Part shown: positions 15,937 through 24,222 of the stretch, in pieces
Layout of the letters: the number at the start of each line of letters is the position of its first letter
How positions within the stretch are numbered: position 1 is the first letter of the stretch
DNA from: Clostridium_AD estertheticum_D
GTDB taxonomy: Bacteria; Bacillota; Clostridia; Clostridiales; Clostridiaceae
Assembly (NCBI RefSeq): GCF_018861295.1
Contig: NZ_JAHLDM010000001.1
Span: 310,001 to 374,000 of the forward strand
Direction: 5' to 3'
Length of the DNA: 64,000 nt
The notes under the pieces: model-generated
Told to the model about the DNA's origin: nothing
The model's input: only the letters and a program-made list of their open reading frames with translations
Databases searched by the model: none
Translations under genes and position numbers: made by a program

Positions 15937-16500
15937 TTATATTAATTTGAATTTTAGCCCATAATGGTCCATATTTATAAATACATCCTCAAGATGTGCA
16001 AAATTAGCGCTAGCACAAATTTTAATCATTTCTTCTTTTGATATCCGATCATTAATAGAGGGACCCATTTCGGTTTCTTTTTTCTCCCAGTCAATAATAC
16101 AAAGCAGCCCACCCGGTTTTAGAACTCTTCTTATTTCATTGAAGTATTTAGCTTTATTTTCAATCTCATGAATAACATTACTTATAAAGACGTAATCAAT
16201 TGAAGTATCTTGGATAGGAAAGGAATATTCTTCACTCTTTATAAATTTTATATTAGCAATATTTTTTGCCTTTTCTTTTGCAATATCAATCATTTCAGGC
16301 ATTATGTCAAGTCCAATCACTTTTCCTTGGTTTAGAATATTAGCTGCAGGGATACTAAAGTATCCTATACCACAGCCTATATCAAGCAAGGTACCTTTAT
16401 CGCCTAGTTGAAATTTTTTTAAAGTCTCAATAGGTGGCATAAGTTGTCTTCGTTTTGGATTGTCTAGTTTGTCTAAGCTTTTAATATTGAATTTGTGCAT
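15937..16500 (-). CDS. Class I SAM-dependent methyltransferase
   Basis: A 187-aa protein with SAM motif I 'LLDIGCGIGYFSIPAA', motif II 'VIGLDIMPEMIDIAKEKA' and post-motif 'RRVLKPGGLLCIIDW', the UbiE/ArsM-like Methyltransf_11 type. It lacks the ArsM cysteine set, so arsenite methylation is not supported. It is monocistronic, SD AGGAGAG before ATG 16500. The substrate is unknown. Confidence 0.85.
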   Translation of the reverse strand: MHKFNIKSLDKLDNPKRRQLMPPIETLKKFQLGDKGTLLDIGCGIGYFSIPAANILNQGKVIGLDIMPEMIDIAKEKAKNIANIKFIKSEEYSFPIQDTSIDYVFISNVIHEIENKAKYFNEIRRVLKPGGLLCIIDWEKKETEMGPSINDRISKEEMIKICASANFAHLEDVFINMDHYGLKFKLI

Positions 16501-16723
16501 CTAAACACTCTCCTTTATATACATCACTATATCCGAATATAATAATATTATATCATAAAATCTTTAAAGTTTATATGTTTGTTATTAGATGTGAAATGGA
16601 TAAAATATAAAATATTGTTATTTGACATTAATGTTAATACACTGTAAAATTTTATATAGCATATGCCACTGGAAAATAGCATTTAAAAATTCTAAAGAGT
16701 ATATGAAAAGTGAGGATAATATT

Positions 16724-17176
16724 ATGGCAAGACCAGTGAAGAATAGAAGAGTAGAAAATTTACCAGAATATACGTACTTTGTACCAGCAGGTAGACGCAA
16801 ATGTGAAATTGAGGAAATACTTATAAAGGTTGAAGAATTTGAGGCCATGAGGCTTAAGGATGTTGAAGATCTAAATCAGGAAGAATGTGCAAAAAAAATG
16901 CTCGTTTCAAGACAAACTTTTCAGAACATAATTGATAGTGCAAGGAAGAAGATTGCCATAGCTCTAATAGAGGGAAAAGCTATAAATATAAGTGGTGGAA
17001 ATTATACAAGAAATATATGTAAATTTGTTTGCAAATCATGTGAGAATACCTATGAAATAAAATATGAAGAAGATAGGAAGATTTGCCCATCATGTGGTTC
17101 AGAGGAAGTGACTTGTAATAAACGAAGTAGTTTTTGTCAGAGGCAATGTAATAAAAATACAATCTCTGATAAATAG
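16724..17176 (+). CDS. DUF134 family HTH regulator with zinc ribbon (paralogue)
   Basis: A 150-aa DUF134 protein, clearly paralogous to 2630-3085: 'MARPVKNRRVENLPEYTYFVP', HTH 'NQEECAKKMLVSRQTFQN', and C-terminal C-x-x-C pairs ('CKSCENTYEI', 'CPSCGSE') with a cysteine-rich end. ATG 16724 is preceded by GTGAGG; the longer frame from 16622 encodes residues foreign to the family. It stands 107 bp before Mrp and NifX-like genes and is probably their regulator. Confidence 0.87.
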   Translation: MARPVKNRRVENLPEYTYFVPAGRRKCEIEEILIKVEEFEAMRLKDVEDLNQEECAKKMLVSRQTFQNIIDSARKKIAIALIEGKAINISGGNYTRNICKFVCKSCENTYEIKYEEDRKICPSCGSEEVTCNKRSSFCQRQCNKNTISDK

Positions 17177-17283
17177 TTTTATATTTGATTAAACAAGCCT
17201 ATAATTATTGGCATTTGACAATAAAAAATAATAGTATTATAATATAAATTGAGTATTAGAAATAAAAAACGAGGTGGTAGTAT

Positions 17284-18111
17284 ATGGCTGACTGTAAAAG
17301 TTGCCCATCAAATGGTGAGTGTGATAATAAAGATACATGTAGCATAGAAAATAATCCATTAAATAAAGTTAAAAATATTATTGGTGTTATGAGTGGTAAA
17401 GGTGGTGTAGGTAAATCAACGATATCCGTTCTTATTGCACAGGAACTTAACAAAAAAGGATATAAGGTTGGGCTTATGGATTCAGACATTACAGGGCCAA
17501 GTATACCAAGACTATTAGGTATTAAAGATGTTAAACCTTTTATGAATGAATCGGGTATTATACCGGTTAAAACTTCTGAGGGTATTGATGTCATTTCAAT
17601 GAATTTTCTTGTGGAAAATGAAGACGATCCAGTTATTTGGAGAGGACCTGCAGTTTCTGGTGTTGTTAAGCAGTTTTGGACTGATGTTATATGGGGAGAG
17701 CTTGATTATTTAATTATAGATATGCCTCCTGGTACAGGTGATGTTGCGTTAACAGTAATGCAATCAATACCAGTTACAGGTATAGTAATGATTTCAACAC
17801 CACAGGACTTAGTATCTATGATTGTTGGGAAAGCTGTAAATATGGCACGCAAGCTAGACATCGATATAATAGGATTAATAGAGAACATGAGTTATATTAT
17901 TTGTCCAGGATGCACTGAGAAAATAAAAATGTTTGATTCAGATAACATAGACGAATTCTTAAATAAAAATGATTTAGATTTACTTGGAGAAATTCCAATG
18001 TGTAGAGAAATAGTTAATATTTCTAATGAAGGCGAATACAAGCTAAATGATGAATTAACAGAAATAGCTGAAAATATTATTAATAAAATTATTAAAAAGA
18101 CAAAAAAATAA
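17284..18111 (+). CDS. Mrp/NBP35-type P-loop ATPase (Fe-S carrier)
   Basis: 275 aa. N-terminal cysteines 'CKSCPSNGECDNKDTC' form an NBP35-like cluster-binding segment. Deviant Walker A is 'MSGKGGVGKSTISVLI', followed by 'DSDITGPSIPRLLG' and 'IIDMPPGTGDVALT', and a 'CPGCTEKI' pair near residue 210 matches the bridging CxxC of Mrp/ApbC. It loads 4Fe-4S clusters onto targets. It is followed 19 bp later by a NifX-like protein, as in ORP-type clusters where an Mrp ATPase and an orange protein are paired. Confidence 0.92.
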   Translation: MADCKSCPSNGECDNKDTCSIENNPLNKVKNIIGVMSGKGGVGKSTISVLIAQELNKKGYKVGLMDSDITGPSIPRLLGIKDVKPFMNESGIIPVKTSEGIDVISMNFLVENEDDPVIWRGPAVSGVVKQFWTDVIWGELDYLIIDMPPGTGDVALTVMQSIPVTGIVMISTPQDLVSMIVGKAVNMARKLDIDIIGLIENMSYIICPGCTEKIKMFDSDNIDEFLNKNDLDLLGEIPMCREIVNISNEGEYKLNDELTEIAENIINKIIKKTKK

Positions 18112-18130
18112 AAAGTGGAGGTAATATTTT

Positions 18131-18490
18131 ATGAAAATAGCAATACCTAATAATGGTAGTATGGTGAATCAACATTTTGGAATGAGCAAAAGTTTTGTAA
18201 TTGTTACTATAGAAGATAAAAAAGTTATAAGTACTGAAGAAATATCAGCAGCTGAGCTTCAACATGAGCATCAAGGATTAGCAGATTTACTCAAAAATCA
18301 AGGAGCGACAGTAGTTATTACTGGTGGAATTGGTGGAGGAGCAATCAGCGGGTTAGAACAGAATGGTCTTGAAGTAATAAAAGGAGCATCTGGAGAATAT
18401 TCAAAGGTAATTGAAGAATATATTAATGGAACATTAGAAAATAAAGATGTAGTTTGCAATCATCATGGAGAACATCATCATCATCAATAA
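18131..18490 (+). CDS. NifX/NifB-type (orange-protein-like) domain protein with His-rich tail
   Basis: A 119-aa dinitrogenase iron-molybdenum cofactor domain protein: 'MKIAIPNNGSMVNQHFGMSKSF', 'LADLLKNQGATVVITGGIGGGA'. The C-terminus adds 'CNHHGEHHHHQ', a likely metal-binding tail not part of the domain. Family members bind FeMo-type or Mo-Cu clusters, but no nitrogenase genes are visible here, so an ORP-like role with the Mrp ATPase is more likely. SD GTGGAGG. A strong terminator follows. Confidence 0.88.
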   Translation: MKIAIPNNGSMVNQHFGMSKSFVIVTIEDKKVISTEEISAAELQHEHQGLADLLKNQGATVVITGGIGGGAISGLEQNGLEVIKGASGEYSKVIEEYINGTLENKDVVCNHHGEHHHHQ

Positions 18491-18536
18491 ATAGCAGAAA
18501 AAAGGGGCACATTGTGCTCCTTTTTTCTGCTATTTA
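18489..18536. terminator. Bidirectional terminator
   Basis: AAATAGCAGAAAAAAGG and CCTTTTTTCTGCTATTT pair perfectly around GGCACATTGTGCT. It serves the NifX-like operon and the convergent yeiH-like gene. Confidence 0.88.
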
Positions 18537-18581
18537 TTATGTTGGATGATATAGGTGCTTTTCAATATATCCTTTCAAGTA

Positions 18582-19589
18582 TTAAATTTGTCCAGTAACA
18601 AATTGTACTAAAACACTCACGCTAGCTACTGAAACCCATACAATAAAACCTAGTAAAATTGGTCTTATTCCATTACTAACCATTTTCTTAAGATCTGTAT
18701 TTAGTCCAATTGCAGACATTGCCATTACTATCATAAATTTTCCAGTAGTATTTATGTAGGTTATGCTATTTCCCTTAAATATTCCAAGAGTGTTTAAAAG
18801 GGAAGCAACTAAAAACCATATAATAAACCAAGGAAATATTTTTCTGAAACTATAATTCACCTTTGAATTATTTTTGGATTCTTTTTTCTTTTTATAAGCA
18901 GTAACAAAGGCAAAAATAAGAGATATCGGTATAATCATAGTAGTTCTTGTGAGCTTAACAATAGTAGCGTAGGCTCCTGCTGCGTTACTATATGCATATC
19001 CAGCAGCAACTACGGAAGATGTATCATTTATAGCTGTACCTGCCCAAAGCCCGAAAGCTTTATCTGAAAACCCTAATAGATGTCCAAGAGGAGGAAATAT
19101 CAACACGGCTATAATGTTAAATAAAAATATGGTAGAAATAGAATATGAGATTTCCATGTCATCTGCTTCGATAATTGGAGAGATTGCAGCTATGGCAGAA
19201 CCACCACATATTGCAGTACCAACTCCAATTAAGGCTTTTAGTTTATATGGTATTCCAAGTAGCTTACCTACAGCAAATGCGGTTATAAATGATGCTGCAA
19301 GAGTAAATATAGTTACTGAAAAAGAGCTTAAACCAGTTTTTAATACCTGAGTAAGACTTAAGCCTGCGCCTAATACTACAATTGCCCAGGTAAGTATCTT
19401 TTTTGATGTAAACATAATACCTGGTAGAGTAACTTTGGGTTTACCAATGGTGTTGTTTATAATTATTCCTAATACAATGCCAAAAACAGGTCCGCCTACA
19501 ATAGGAACTAAATTACCTAATTTCCATGCGGCAAGTGCCAATAATATTGATAAAGCCATTCCTAAAAAATTATTTTTAATCCAATTCAT
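18582..19589 (-). CDS. YeiH-family putative sulfate/sulfur-compound exporter
   Basis: A 335-aa UPF0324/YeiH membrane protein with about 10 helices; conserved segments are 'GAGLSLTQVLKTG', 'GTAICGGSAIAAISPI' and 'AGTAINDTSSVVAAGYAY'. Family members are annotated as putative sulfate exporters, and several are controlled by CysL/YeiE-type LysR genes encoded divergently, which is exactly the arrangement here (LysR at 19727). Transport of sulfite, sulfate or another sulfur compound is inferred. Confidence 0.9.
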   Translation of the reverse strand: MNWIKNNFLGMALSILLALAAWKLGNLVPIVGGPVFGIVLGIIINNTIGKPKVTLPGIMFTSKKILTWAIVVLGAGLSLTQVLKTGLSSFSVTIFTLAASFITAFAVGKLLGIPYKLKALIGVGTAICGGSAIAAISPIIEADDMEISYSISTIFLFNIIAVLIFPPLGHLLGFSDKAFGLWAGTAINDTSSVVAAGYAYSNAAGAYATIVKLTRTTMIIPISLIFAFVTAYKKKKESKNNSKVNYSFRKIFPWFIIWFLVASLLNTLGIFKGNSITYINTTGKFMIVMAMSAIGLNTDLKKMVSNGIRPILLGFIVWVSVASVSVLVQFVTGQI

Positions 19590-19644
19590 AAAATCAACTC
19601 CTAAAATTTAGTACAAATTAATAATAGTATTAAAGGAGTTTTAA

Positions 19645-19662
19645 AACAAATTAGAATTTGTT
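19645..19662. promoter_or_regulatory. LysR-type operator between yeiH-like and LysR genes
   Basis: AACAAATTAGAATTTGTT is a perfect 8-2-8 palindrome midway between the divergent genes. A related half-site (ATTTGTTATA) lies at 19677-19686. Confidence 0.6.
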
Positions 19663-19726
19663 ATACAAGTATAAGCATTTGTTATAATTGATATTGAGAT
19701 AACTTTTACAGGAGATGATAATTTAT

Positions 19727-20602
19727 ATGGACATAAGGTTAGAGACGTTTATAACTGTAGTAAAAATAAAAAGTTTTACAAAAGCTAGTGAAATTTTAAA
19801 TATAACTCAACCGGCAGTATCTCAGCACATAAAATTTCTTGAGGTATATTATGGCGTAATTTTTATAAAAAAATGTGGAAAAAGTATAGAATTAACTGAG
19901 GAAGGCAAAATTCTTTATAAGTACGCTATTGAATTGGATAGTATTTATAGAAACTTAGAAATAGAATTTAGAAATAAAGATAATATTAATAAAACCTATT
20001 ATGTAGGTGCTTCAATGACAATAGGAGGTTATATACTTCCTTATATTCTGGCTGAATATAAAAATTGTTATAAAAACATAGATATACTTTTGCAGGTTAA
20101 CAATACAGAAGAAATACTTAAAAAATTGCTAAATAGAAAAATCGATTTAGCACTAATAGAGGGAAACTTTGATAAAGAAAAATTTAAATATATAAAATAT
20201 AAAGATGATGAATTGGTGCTTGCAGTATCATATTTACATGAGTTTGTGAAACATAAAAATATAACTTTAGATGAGGTTTTAAAAGGGAAACTAATATTAA
20301 GAGAAAATGGTTCAGGGACTAGAGAAATTTTTAAAAATAAACTTTTAGAAATGGACTATGATTTGAAAGATTTTAACCCATACATGGAATTAGGTAGCAT
20401 AACGGCTATAAAATCTCTTGTGGAAGCAAATTTAGGATATTCTATAATATCAAAAGAAACAGTGAAAAAAGAAGTGGAGTTAGGTATTATAAAAATAATA
20501 CCTATTAAAGGGCTTAAGATATTTAGAGAGTTCAATTTTGTATATCTAAAAGACAGTGATGAAGATTTTGTTAAGACTTTTATAGGGTTTTGCTTAAAAT
20601 AA
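19727..20602 (+). CDS. LysR-family regulator (CysL/YeiE-like)
   Basis: A 291-aa LysR protein: HTH 'VVKIKSFTKASEILNITQPAVSQHIKFLE', effector domain with 'VGASMTIGGYILPYILAEYK' and 'KLILRENGSGTREIFKNKLLE', the CysL/YeiE type. ATG 19727 fits the family start; the ATG at 19715 overlaps the SD. It is divergent from the yeiH-like gene with a palindrome between, so it probably activates that exporter. It is similar in form to the LysR at 13764 ('NSGTREL'). Confidence 0.9.
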   Translation: MDIRLETFITVVKIKSFTKASEILNITQPAVSQHIKFLEVYYGVIFIKKCGKSIELTEEGKILYKYAIELDSIYRNLEIEFRNKDNINKTYYVGASMTIGGYILPYILAEYKNCYKNIDILLQVNNTEEILKKLLNRKIDLALIEGNFDKEKFKYIKYKDDELVLAVSYLHEFVKHKNITLDEVLKGKLILRENGSGTREIFKNKLLEMDYDLKDFNPYMELGSITAIKSLVEANLGYSIISKETVKKEVELGIIKIIPIKGLKIFREFNFVYLKDSDEDFVKTFIGFCLK

Positions 20603-20634
20603 ACGCGTTATTTAATAGTGTTTTTAGTGCTTAA

Positions 20635-20862
20635 TTATAAATGTTTTTTAATTTCATCAGCTGAAGGTACTCTTCCCATAATTTTCACCTTTTCATCGAC
20701 TACTAGAGCAGGCGTTTTCATAACTCCATAAGCCATGATTTCTTTAAAATCAGTAACCTTTTCTATAGTTGCCACAATACCTAACTCCTCTATTGCCTTT
20801 CTTGTATTTTCCTCTAGTTTTTTGCAATTAGAACATCCTGAACCTAAAATTTTAATTATCAT
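20635..20862 (-). CDS. Small thioredoxin-like protein (redox-active disulfide protein 2)
   Basis: 75 aa, glutaredoxin/thioredoxin-like fold with CSNC ('ILGSGCSNCKKLEENT') and 'GVMKTPALVVDEKV' cis-Pro. This family is regularly found directly after DUF318-type permeases, as here (29 bp gap to the permease at 20892), and after an ArsR gene. It may act as the reductant or chaperone for the permease substrate. SD AAAGGAG before ATG 20862. Confidence 0.88.
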   Translation of the reverse strand: MIIKILGSGCSNCKKLEENTRKAIEELGIVATIEKVTDFKEIMAYGVMKTPALVVDEKVKIMGRVPSADEIKKHL

Positions 20863-20891
20863 AATATTTCTCCTTTATAATTTATTATTTT

Positions 20892-21908
20892 TTAAACAAA
20901 TAAGAATGAAAATGCATTGAATAAATATCCTATTATAACTATACCCGTTGCAACTATAGCTACAAATATAGCCAATAATTTAGGTTTTACAACTTTACTA
21001 AGCATAATTATCGATGGAAGTGAAAGTGCTGTTACTGCCATCATAAAGGATAACACTGTACCAATGCCTACCCCTTTTTGGAATAATGCTTCTGCTATTG
21101 GTAATGTGCCAAATATGTCAGCATACATTGGTATACCTACTGCAGTTGCTAGTAAGACTGCAAAAGGATTGTTATTTCCAACTACAGTTTCGATTATTGA
21201 TTGAGGTATCCAATTGTGAATCGCAGCGCCAATACCAACACCTATTAAAACGTATAGCCAAACTTTATGAATCGTATCTTTAACCTGTTGTTTTGAGTAA
21301 GATATTCGTTCAGGTCTTGTCATATCAATTACTTCTACATCCACATCTTTTATTTCTTTTACATAACCTTCTACATATTTTTCAAGATGTAAATTATCAA
21401 TAATAGTTCCACCAATAACAGCTAAAATCAATCCTACAACAACATAGGCTATAGCAATCTTAGCACCAAAGAAAGACATTAAGATCAATAAAGATGCCAG
21501 ATCTACGAGTGGTGAGGATATAAGGAAGGAAAAAGTTATTCCAAGTGGAAGTCCTGCTGAGTTAAATCCTATAAATATTGGGATACTAGAGCAACTACAA
21601 AATGGTGTAATGGTTCCAAGTAATGCTCCTAATATATTTCCCTTTATGCCCTTAATATTTCCAAGAATTTTTTTTGTTCTTTCTGGTGGAAAATAGCTTT
21701 GAATATAGGATATAAGGAAAATCAACACTGATAACAGTATAAATATTTTTATAGTATCATAGATAAAAAAGTGTACGCTTCCACCAAGTCTTTCTTTAAT
21801 AGATAGTCCAAATACGTTTTCTACAAAGCTTTGAATAATATTTGAGAGCCAAGTCATTTTTAAAATCTCATTATTCAGCCAAGTAAATATTTGCGATATT
21901 ACATTCAT
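20892..21908 (-). CDS. DUF318/UPF0718 permease (ArsP-like)
   Basis: A 338-aa membrane permease. Helices 2-4 hold 'GTITPFCSCSSIPIFIGFNSAGLPLG', with the vicinal cysteines that in ArsP bind trivalent organoarsenicals. 'FLISSPLVDLASL' and 'GIPMYADIFGTLPIAEALF' are further family signatures. ATG 21908 is chosen with SD AGGTGA; a GTG at 21917 overlaps the SD. With an ArsR upstream and a CSNC thioredoxin downstream, export of an organoarsenical or a related thiophilic compound is plausible but unproven. Confidence 0.85.
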   Translation of the reverse strand: MNVISQIFTWLNNEILKMTWLSNIIQSFVENVFGLSIKERLGGSVHFFIYDTIKIFILLSVLIFLISYIQSYFPPERTKKILGNIKGIKGNILGALLGTITPFCSCSSIPIFIGFNSAGLPLGITFSFLISSPLVDLASLLILMSFFGAKIAIAYVVVGLILAVIGGTIIDNLHLEKYVEGYVKEIKDVDVEVIDMTRPERISYSKQQVKDTIHKVWLYVLIGVGIGAAIHNWIPQSIIETVVGNNNPFAVLLATAVGIPMYADIFGTLPIAEALFQKGVGIGTVLSFMMAVTALSLPSIIMLSKVVKPKLLAIFVAIVATGIVIIGYLFNAFSFLFV

Positions 21909-21952
21909 TATTGTCACCTGCCTGCATAATATTTTGAATTATTGATATAAAA

Positions 21953-22312
21953 TTAGTTATTAGTATTACATTTAGTTTTAAATATTTCAATGTATTGATC
22001 ACCCTTATTAAGTTTTTTTAGATCCTTTTGAATCGTTGCGTAATTTTCTGAATTTGAAATTATTTTTTCTAATAGTTCGTTTAGAAGTTTATTATCCTTG
22101 TTAATATAATAATATATAAACTGTTCTTGCCTTTCATCTTTTACAAAGCCCATATCTCGAAGCTTAGCTAAGTGTTTTGAAATCTTAGGCTGAGATTCTT
22201 CTAATATTCCTTGTATTTGGCATACACAGAGTTTTTTATGATATAACAGGACTAAAATTCTAAGTCTAGTTTCATCGGATAAAACTTTAAATAAATTTGT
22301 TAATTTTTCCAT
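21953..22312 (-). CDS. arsR: ArsR-family regulator
   Basis: A 119-aa ArsR repressor. The As(III)-site-like helix reads 'KKLCVCQIQGILEESQPKISKHLAKLRDMGFV'; LCVCQ corresponds to the ELCVCDL motif of ArsR. The C-terminal tail adds a further Cys in 'KTKCNTNN'. ATG 22312 is 10 nt from AAAGGA; GTG 22321 is too close to it. It is the first gene of a leftward operon with permease and thioredoxin-like protein. A perfect 10-bp inverted repeat (22349-22380) lies just upstream and is its likely operator. Confidence 0.9.
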   Translation of the reverse strand: MEKLTNLFKVLSDETRLRILVLLYHKKLCVCQIQGILEESQPKISKHLAKLRDMGFVKDERQEQFIYYYINKDNKLLNELLEKIISNSENYATIQKDLKKLNKGDQYIEIFKTKCNTNN

Positions 22313-22348
22313 TGATTTCACATCCTTTAAGTTAATTATGATAATGCT

Positions 22349-22380
22349 ATACTTATATGCCCATGTGAGTATATAAGTAT
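22349..22380. promoter_or_regulatory. Likely ArsR operator
   Basis: ATACTTATAT-N12-ATATAAGTAT, perfect 10-bp arms, 37 bp upstream of the arsR start. Confidence 0.6.
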
Positions 22381-22503
22381 ATTATTCCTTAGGAACTTCT
22401 TTGTCAAGTAATTATTTAAATTTTTTAATAAGGATCTTGGTTAGAAATCTTGCTTTATTTGAGAAAAGTAAATCTTGTTGTTGTGGTGTAAAATTATTAT
22501 AAT

Positions 22504-22611
22504 GAGGTAATTAGTTTAGTTCCTGGAGATATGAAGGATAAATACAGAAGTACAAATATACAAATGGCTGATAGCACTTTTGCAGGAGCGTTAGTAAAAG
22601 GAATAAAATAA
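22504..22611 (+). pseudogene. Short unidentified coding relic
   Basis: An open stretch ending at TAA 22609-22611 reads 'LVPGDMKDKYRSTNIQMADSTFAG...' and stops just before the SD of the GNAT gene. It looks like the C-terminal end of a lost protein. There is no adequate start or length and I do not recognise the family. Confidence 0.3.
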
Positions 22612-22624
22612 GGGAGGAAATAGT

Positions 22625-23125
22625 ATGGATTATAAAATTGATGAAATGGTATCGTCAGATTGGAAGCAGGTATCAAATATTTATCTTGAAGGTATTAAAA
22701 CAGGTAAAGCAACTTTTCAAACTGAAGTACCTACCTTTGAAGAATGGAATAATGGACATGTGAAGTCATGCAGATTAGTAGCTCGATTAGGTAATGATGT
22801 TTTAGGATGGGGAGCACTAAGTAAAGCTTCAAGTAGATGTGTTTATAAGGGAGTAGCAGAAGTTAGTATATATATTGGACAAAATCATAGAGGTGAAGGA
22901 ATAGGGAGAAATCTTTTAAAAAGTTTGATTGAATTATCAGAAGAAAATGGGTTTTGGACTTTGCAGTCCGGAATTATAAGAGAAAACATTTCAAGTATAA
23001 AATTACATGAAAAATGTGGGTTTAGGGAAATTGGAAGGAGAGAAAAAGTTGCTAAAATGAAAAATGGTGATTGGCACGATGTAGTTTTTATGGAACGTAG
23101 AAGTACTGTAATTGGAATAGATTAA
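22625..23125 (+). CDS. GNAT N-acetyltransferase, ArsN1/phosphinothricin-acetyltransferase-like
   Basis: A 166-aa GNAT protein: 'IDEMVSSDWKQVSNIYLEGIKTGKATFQTEVPTFEEW', acetyl-CoA loop 'GQNHRGEGIGRNLLKSLIEL' and 'NISSIKLHEKCGFREIGRREK'. This is the phosphinothricin/arsinothricin acetyltransferase subfamily. The position inside an arsenic gene region supports an ArsN1-like role, that is detoxifying arsinothricin by acetylation. Phosphinothricin or methionine-sulfoximine acetylation is the alternative. SD GGGAGG before ATG 22625; a terminator follows. Confidence 0.85.
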   Translation: MDYKIDEMVSSDWKQVSNIYLEGIKTGKATFQTEVPTFEEWNNGHVKSCRLVARLGNDVLGWGALSKASSRCVYKGVAEVSIYIGQNHRGEGIGRNLLKSLIELSEENGFWTLQSGIIRENISSIKLHEKCGFREIGRREKVAKMKNGDWHDVVFMERRSTVIGID

Positions 23126-23159
23126 TCTTCATCATAATAATTGTTTATAACCTGAGGTA

Positions 23160-23196
23160 TAAGGCAAACCATATTATCTAATATGATTTGCCTTTT
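23160..23196 (+). terminator. Terminator of GNAT gene
   Basis: AAGGCAAA-C-CATATTA-TCT-AATATG-A-TTTGCCTT followed by TTATAATT; long near-perfect hairpin. Confidence 0.82.
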
Positions 23197-23336
23197 ATAA
23201 TTATAGTATTAGATTTTTTGAATGTCTAGGTTATTTTAGAAAAATTATGGGAACACTTAATGAGGTAATGAATAAAATGTATATATAGAAGAATGTAAAT
23301 ATAATGATAAATATATAGTGAATATATATTAGTATA

Positions 23337-23365
23337 TTGACATAACATAGACAGAGGTGTATATT
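23337..23365 (+). promoter_or_regulatory. Promoter of arsRDA-acr3-arsC operon
   Basis: TTGACA (23337-23342), 17 nt, TATATT (23360-23365), about 35 bp before the arsR start. The surrounding AT-rich repeats could hold the operator; no perfect palindrome was found. Confidence 0.6.
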
Positions 23366-23401
23366 ATATATAGATAAGCTTGAATGTAAAGGGGTAATGA
23401 A

Positions 23402-23725
23402 GTGAAAAACAATTATGAGGATAATGCAAAAATCATTAAAGCACTTTCAGATGCTAGTAGACTTAAAATAATTGACCTTTTGTCTTGTGGGGAAAAGTGT
23501 GCTTGTGATATATTAGAGCATTTTGAATTTACACAGCCAACACTTTCTCATCACATGAAGGTATTAGTTGACAATGGAATTGTAAAATGCAGAAAAGAGA
23601 AACTATGGAGTTACTACTCACTAAACAATAATAACTGTAATAAACTTATATTATTTCTTATGAATCTTGTTACAGATAAAGATGAATGTATATGTAATGA
23701 TAAGACTAAAAAAGAATGTGAATAA
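23402..23725 (+). CDS. arsR: ArsR-family arsenite-responsive repressor
   Basis: A 107-aa repressor: 'KALSDASRLKIIDLLSCGEKCACDILEHFEFTQPTLSHHMKVL'. KCACDIL is the As(III)-binding motif of classical ArsR (ELCVCDL in E. coli plasmid R773). Additional cysteines sit in the tail ('DECICNDKTKKECE'). Start GTG 23402 with SD AAGGGG. It is the first gene of the arsenite operon (arsD, arsA, acr3, arsC follow in the same direction) and so autoregulates it. Confidence 0.93.
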   Translation: MKNNYEDNAKIIKALSDASRLKIIDLLSCGEKCACDILEHFEFTQPTLSHHMKVLVDNGIVKCRKEKLWSYYSLNNNNCNKLILFLMNLVTDKDECICNDKTKKECE

Positions 23726-23778
23726 TAAATAAGTAGGTGTAGCGTGCGCTACACTAAATATTAAGAGGAGTGTTTTAT

Positions 23779-24150
23779 ATGAAAAAAATGATAATATTTG
23801 AACCAGCTATGTGTTGCTCAACAGGAGTTTGTGGACCAGGAGTTGATAGACAACTATTAAGGGTTTCTTCGATAATAAATAACTTGAAAAACAATGGTAT
23901 TTTAGTTGAAAGATATAACTTGTCTAGTAACCCACAGATGTTCGTTGATAATAAAACAATAAATAAAATGTTAAATGATGAGGGGGTAGATGTGCTTCCA
24001 GTCACAATGGTGGATGATGTTGTTGTAAAAACAAAGAAATATCCAACGGATGAAGAGTTCGCCAGTTTATTAGATTTGCCAGTAAGTTCACTAAAATCAG
24101 TTATAAAAAAACCATCAAAAGGCTGCGGTTGTGATGGTGGATGTTGCTAA
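23779..24150 (+). CDS. arsD: Arsenite metallochaperone ArsD
   Basis: 123 aa. N-terminal 'MKKMIIFEPAMCCSTGVCGPGVD' carries the conserved CC and the third Cys that bind As(III) for transfer to ArsA. 'LPVTMVDD' is the thioredoxin-like core end. The C-terminus 'KGCGCDGGCC' holds further vicinal pairs. ATG 23779 is 8 nt after AAGAGGAG; GTG 23770 lies inside the SD. Directly before arsA. Confidence 0.94.
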   Translation: MKKMIIFEPAMCCSTGVCGPGVDRQLLRVSSIINNLKNNGILVERYNLSSNPQMFVDNKTINKMLNDEGVDVLPVTMVDDVVVKTKKYPTDEEFASLLDLPVSSLKSVIKKPSKGCGCDGGCC

Positions 24151-24222
24151 TATGATTTAAAAAAATACATTAGAATTAAATACAGAAATAGCGTAATAAT
24201 AAAACTGGAGGTGTTTAATAGC

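Noticed and set aside
15937..16500. Arsenite methyltransferase ArsM
   Set aside because: The SAM domain is present but the three or four conserved arsenic-binding cysteines are not, and it is far from the ars operon.
19710..19720. Further copy of the CAGGAGATGAT element at the LysR start
   Set aside because: Only 11 bases match and no 5' half or hairpin is present; it is an ordinary SD.
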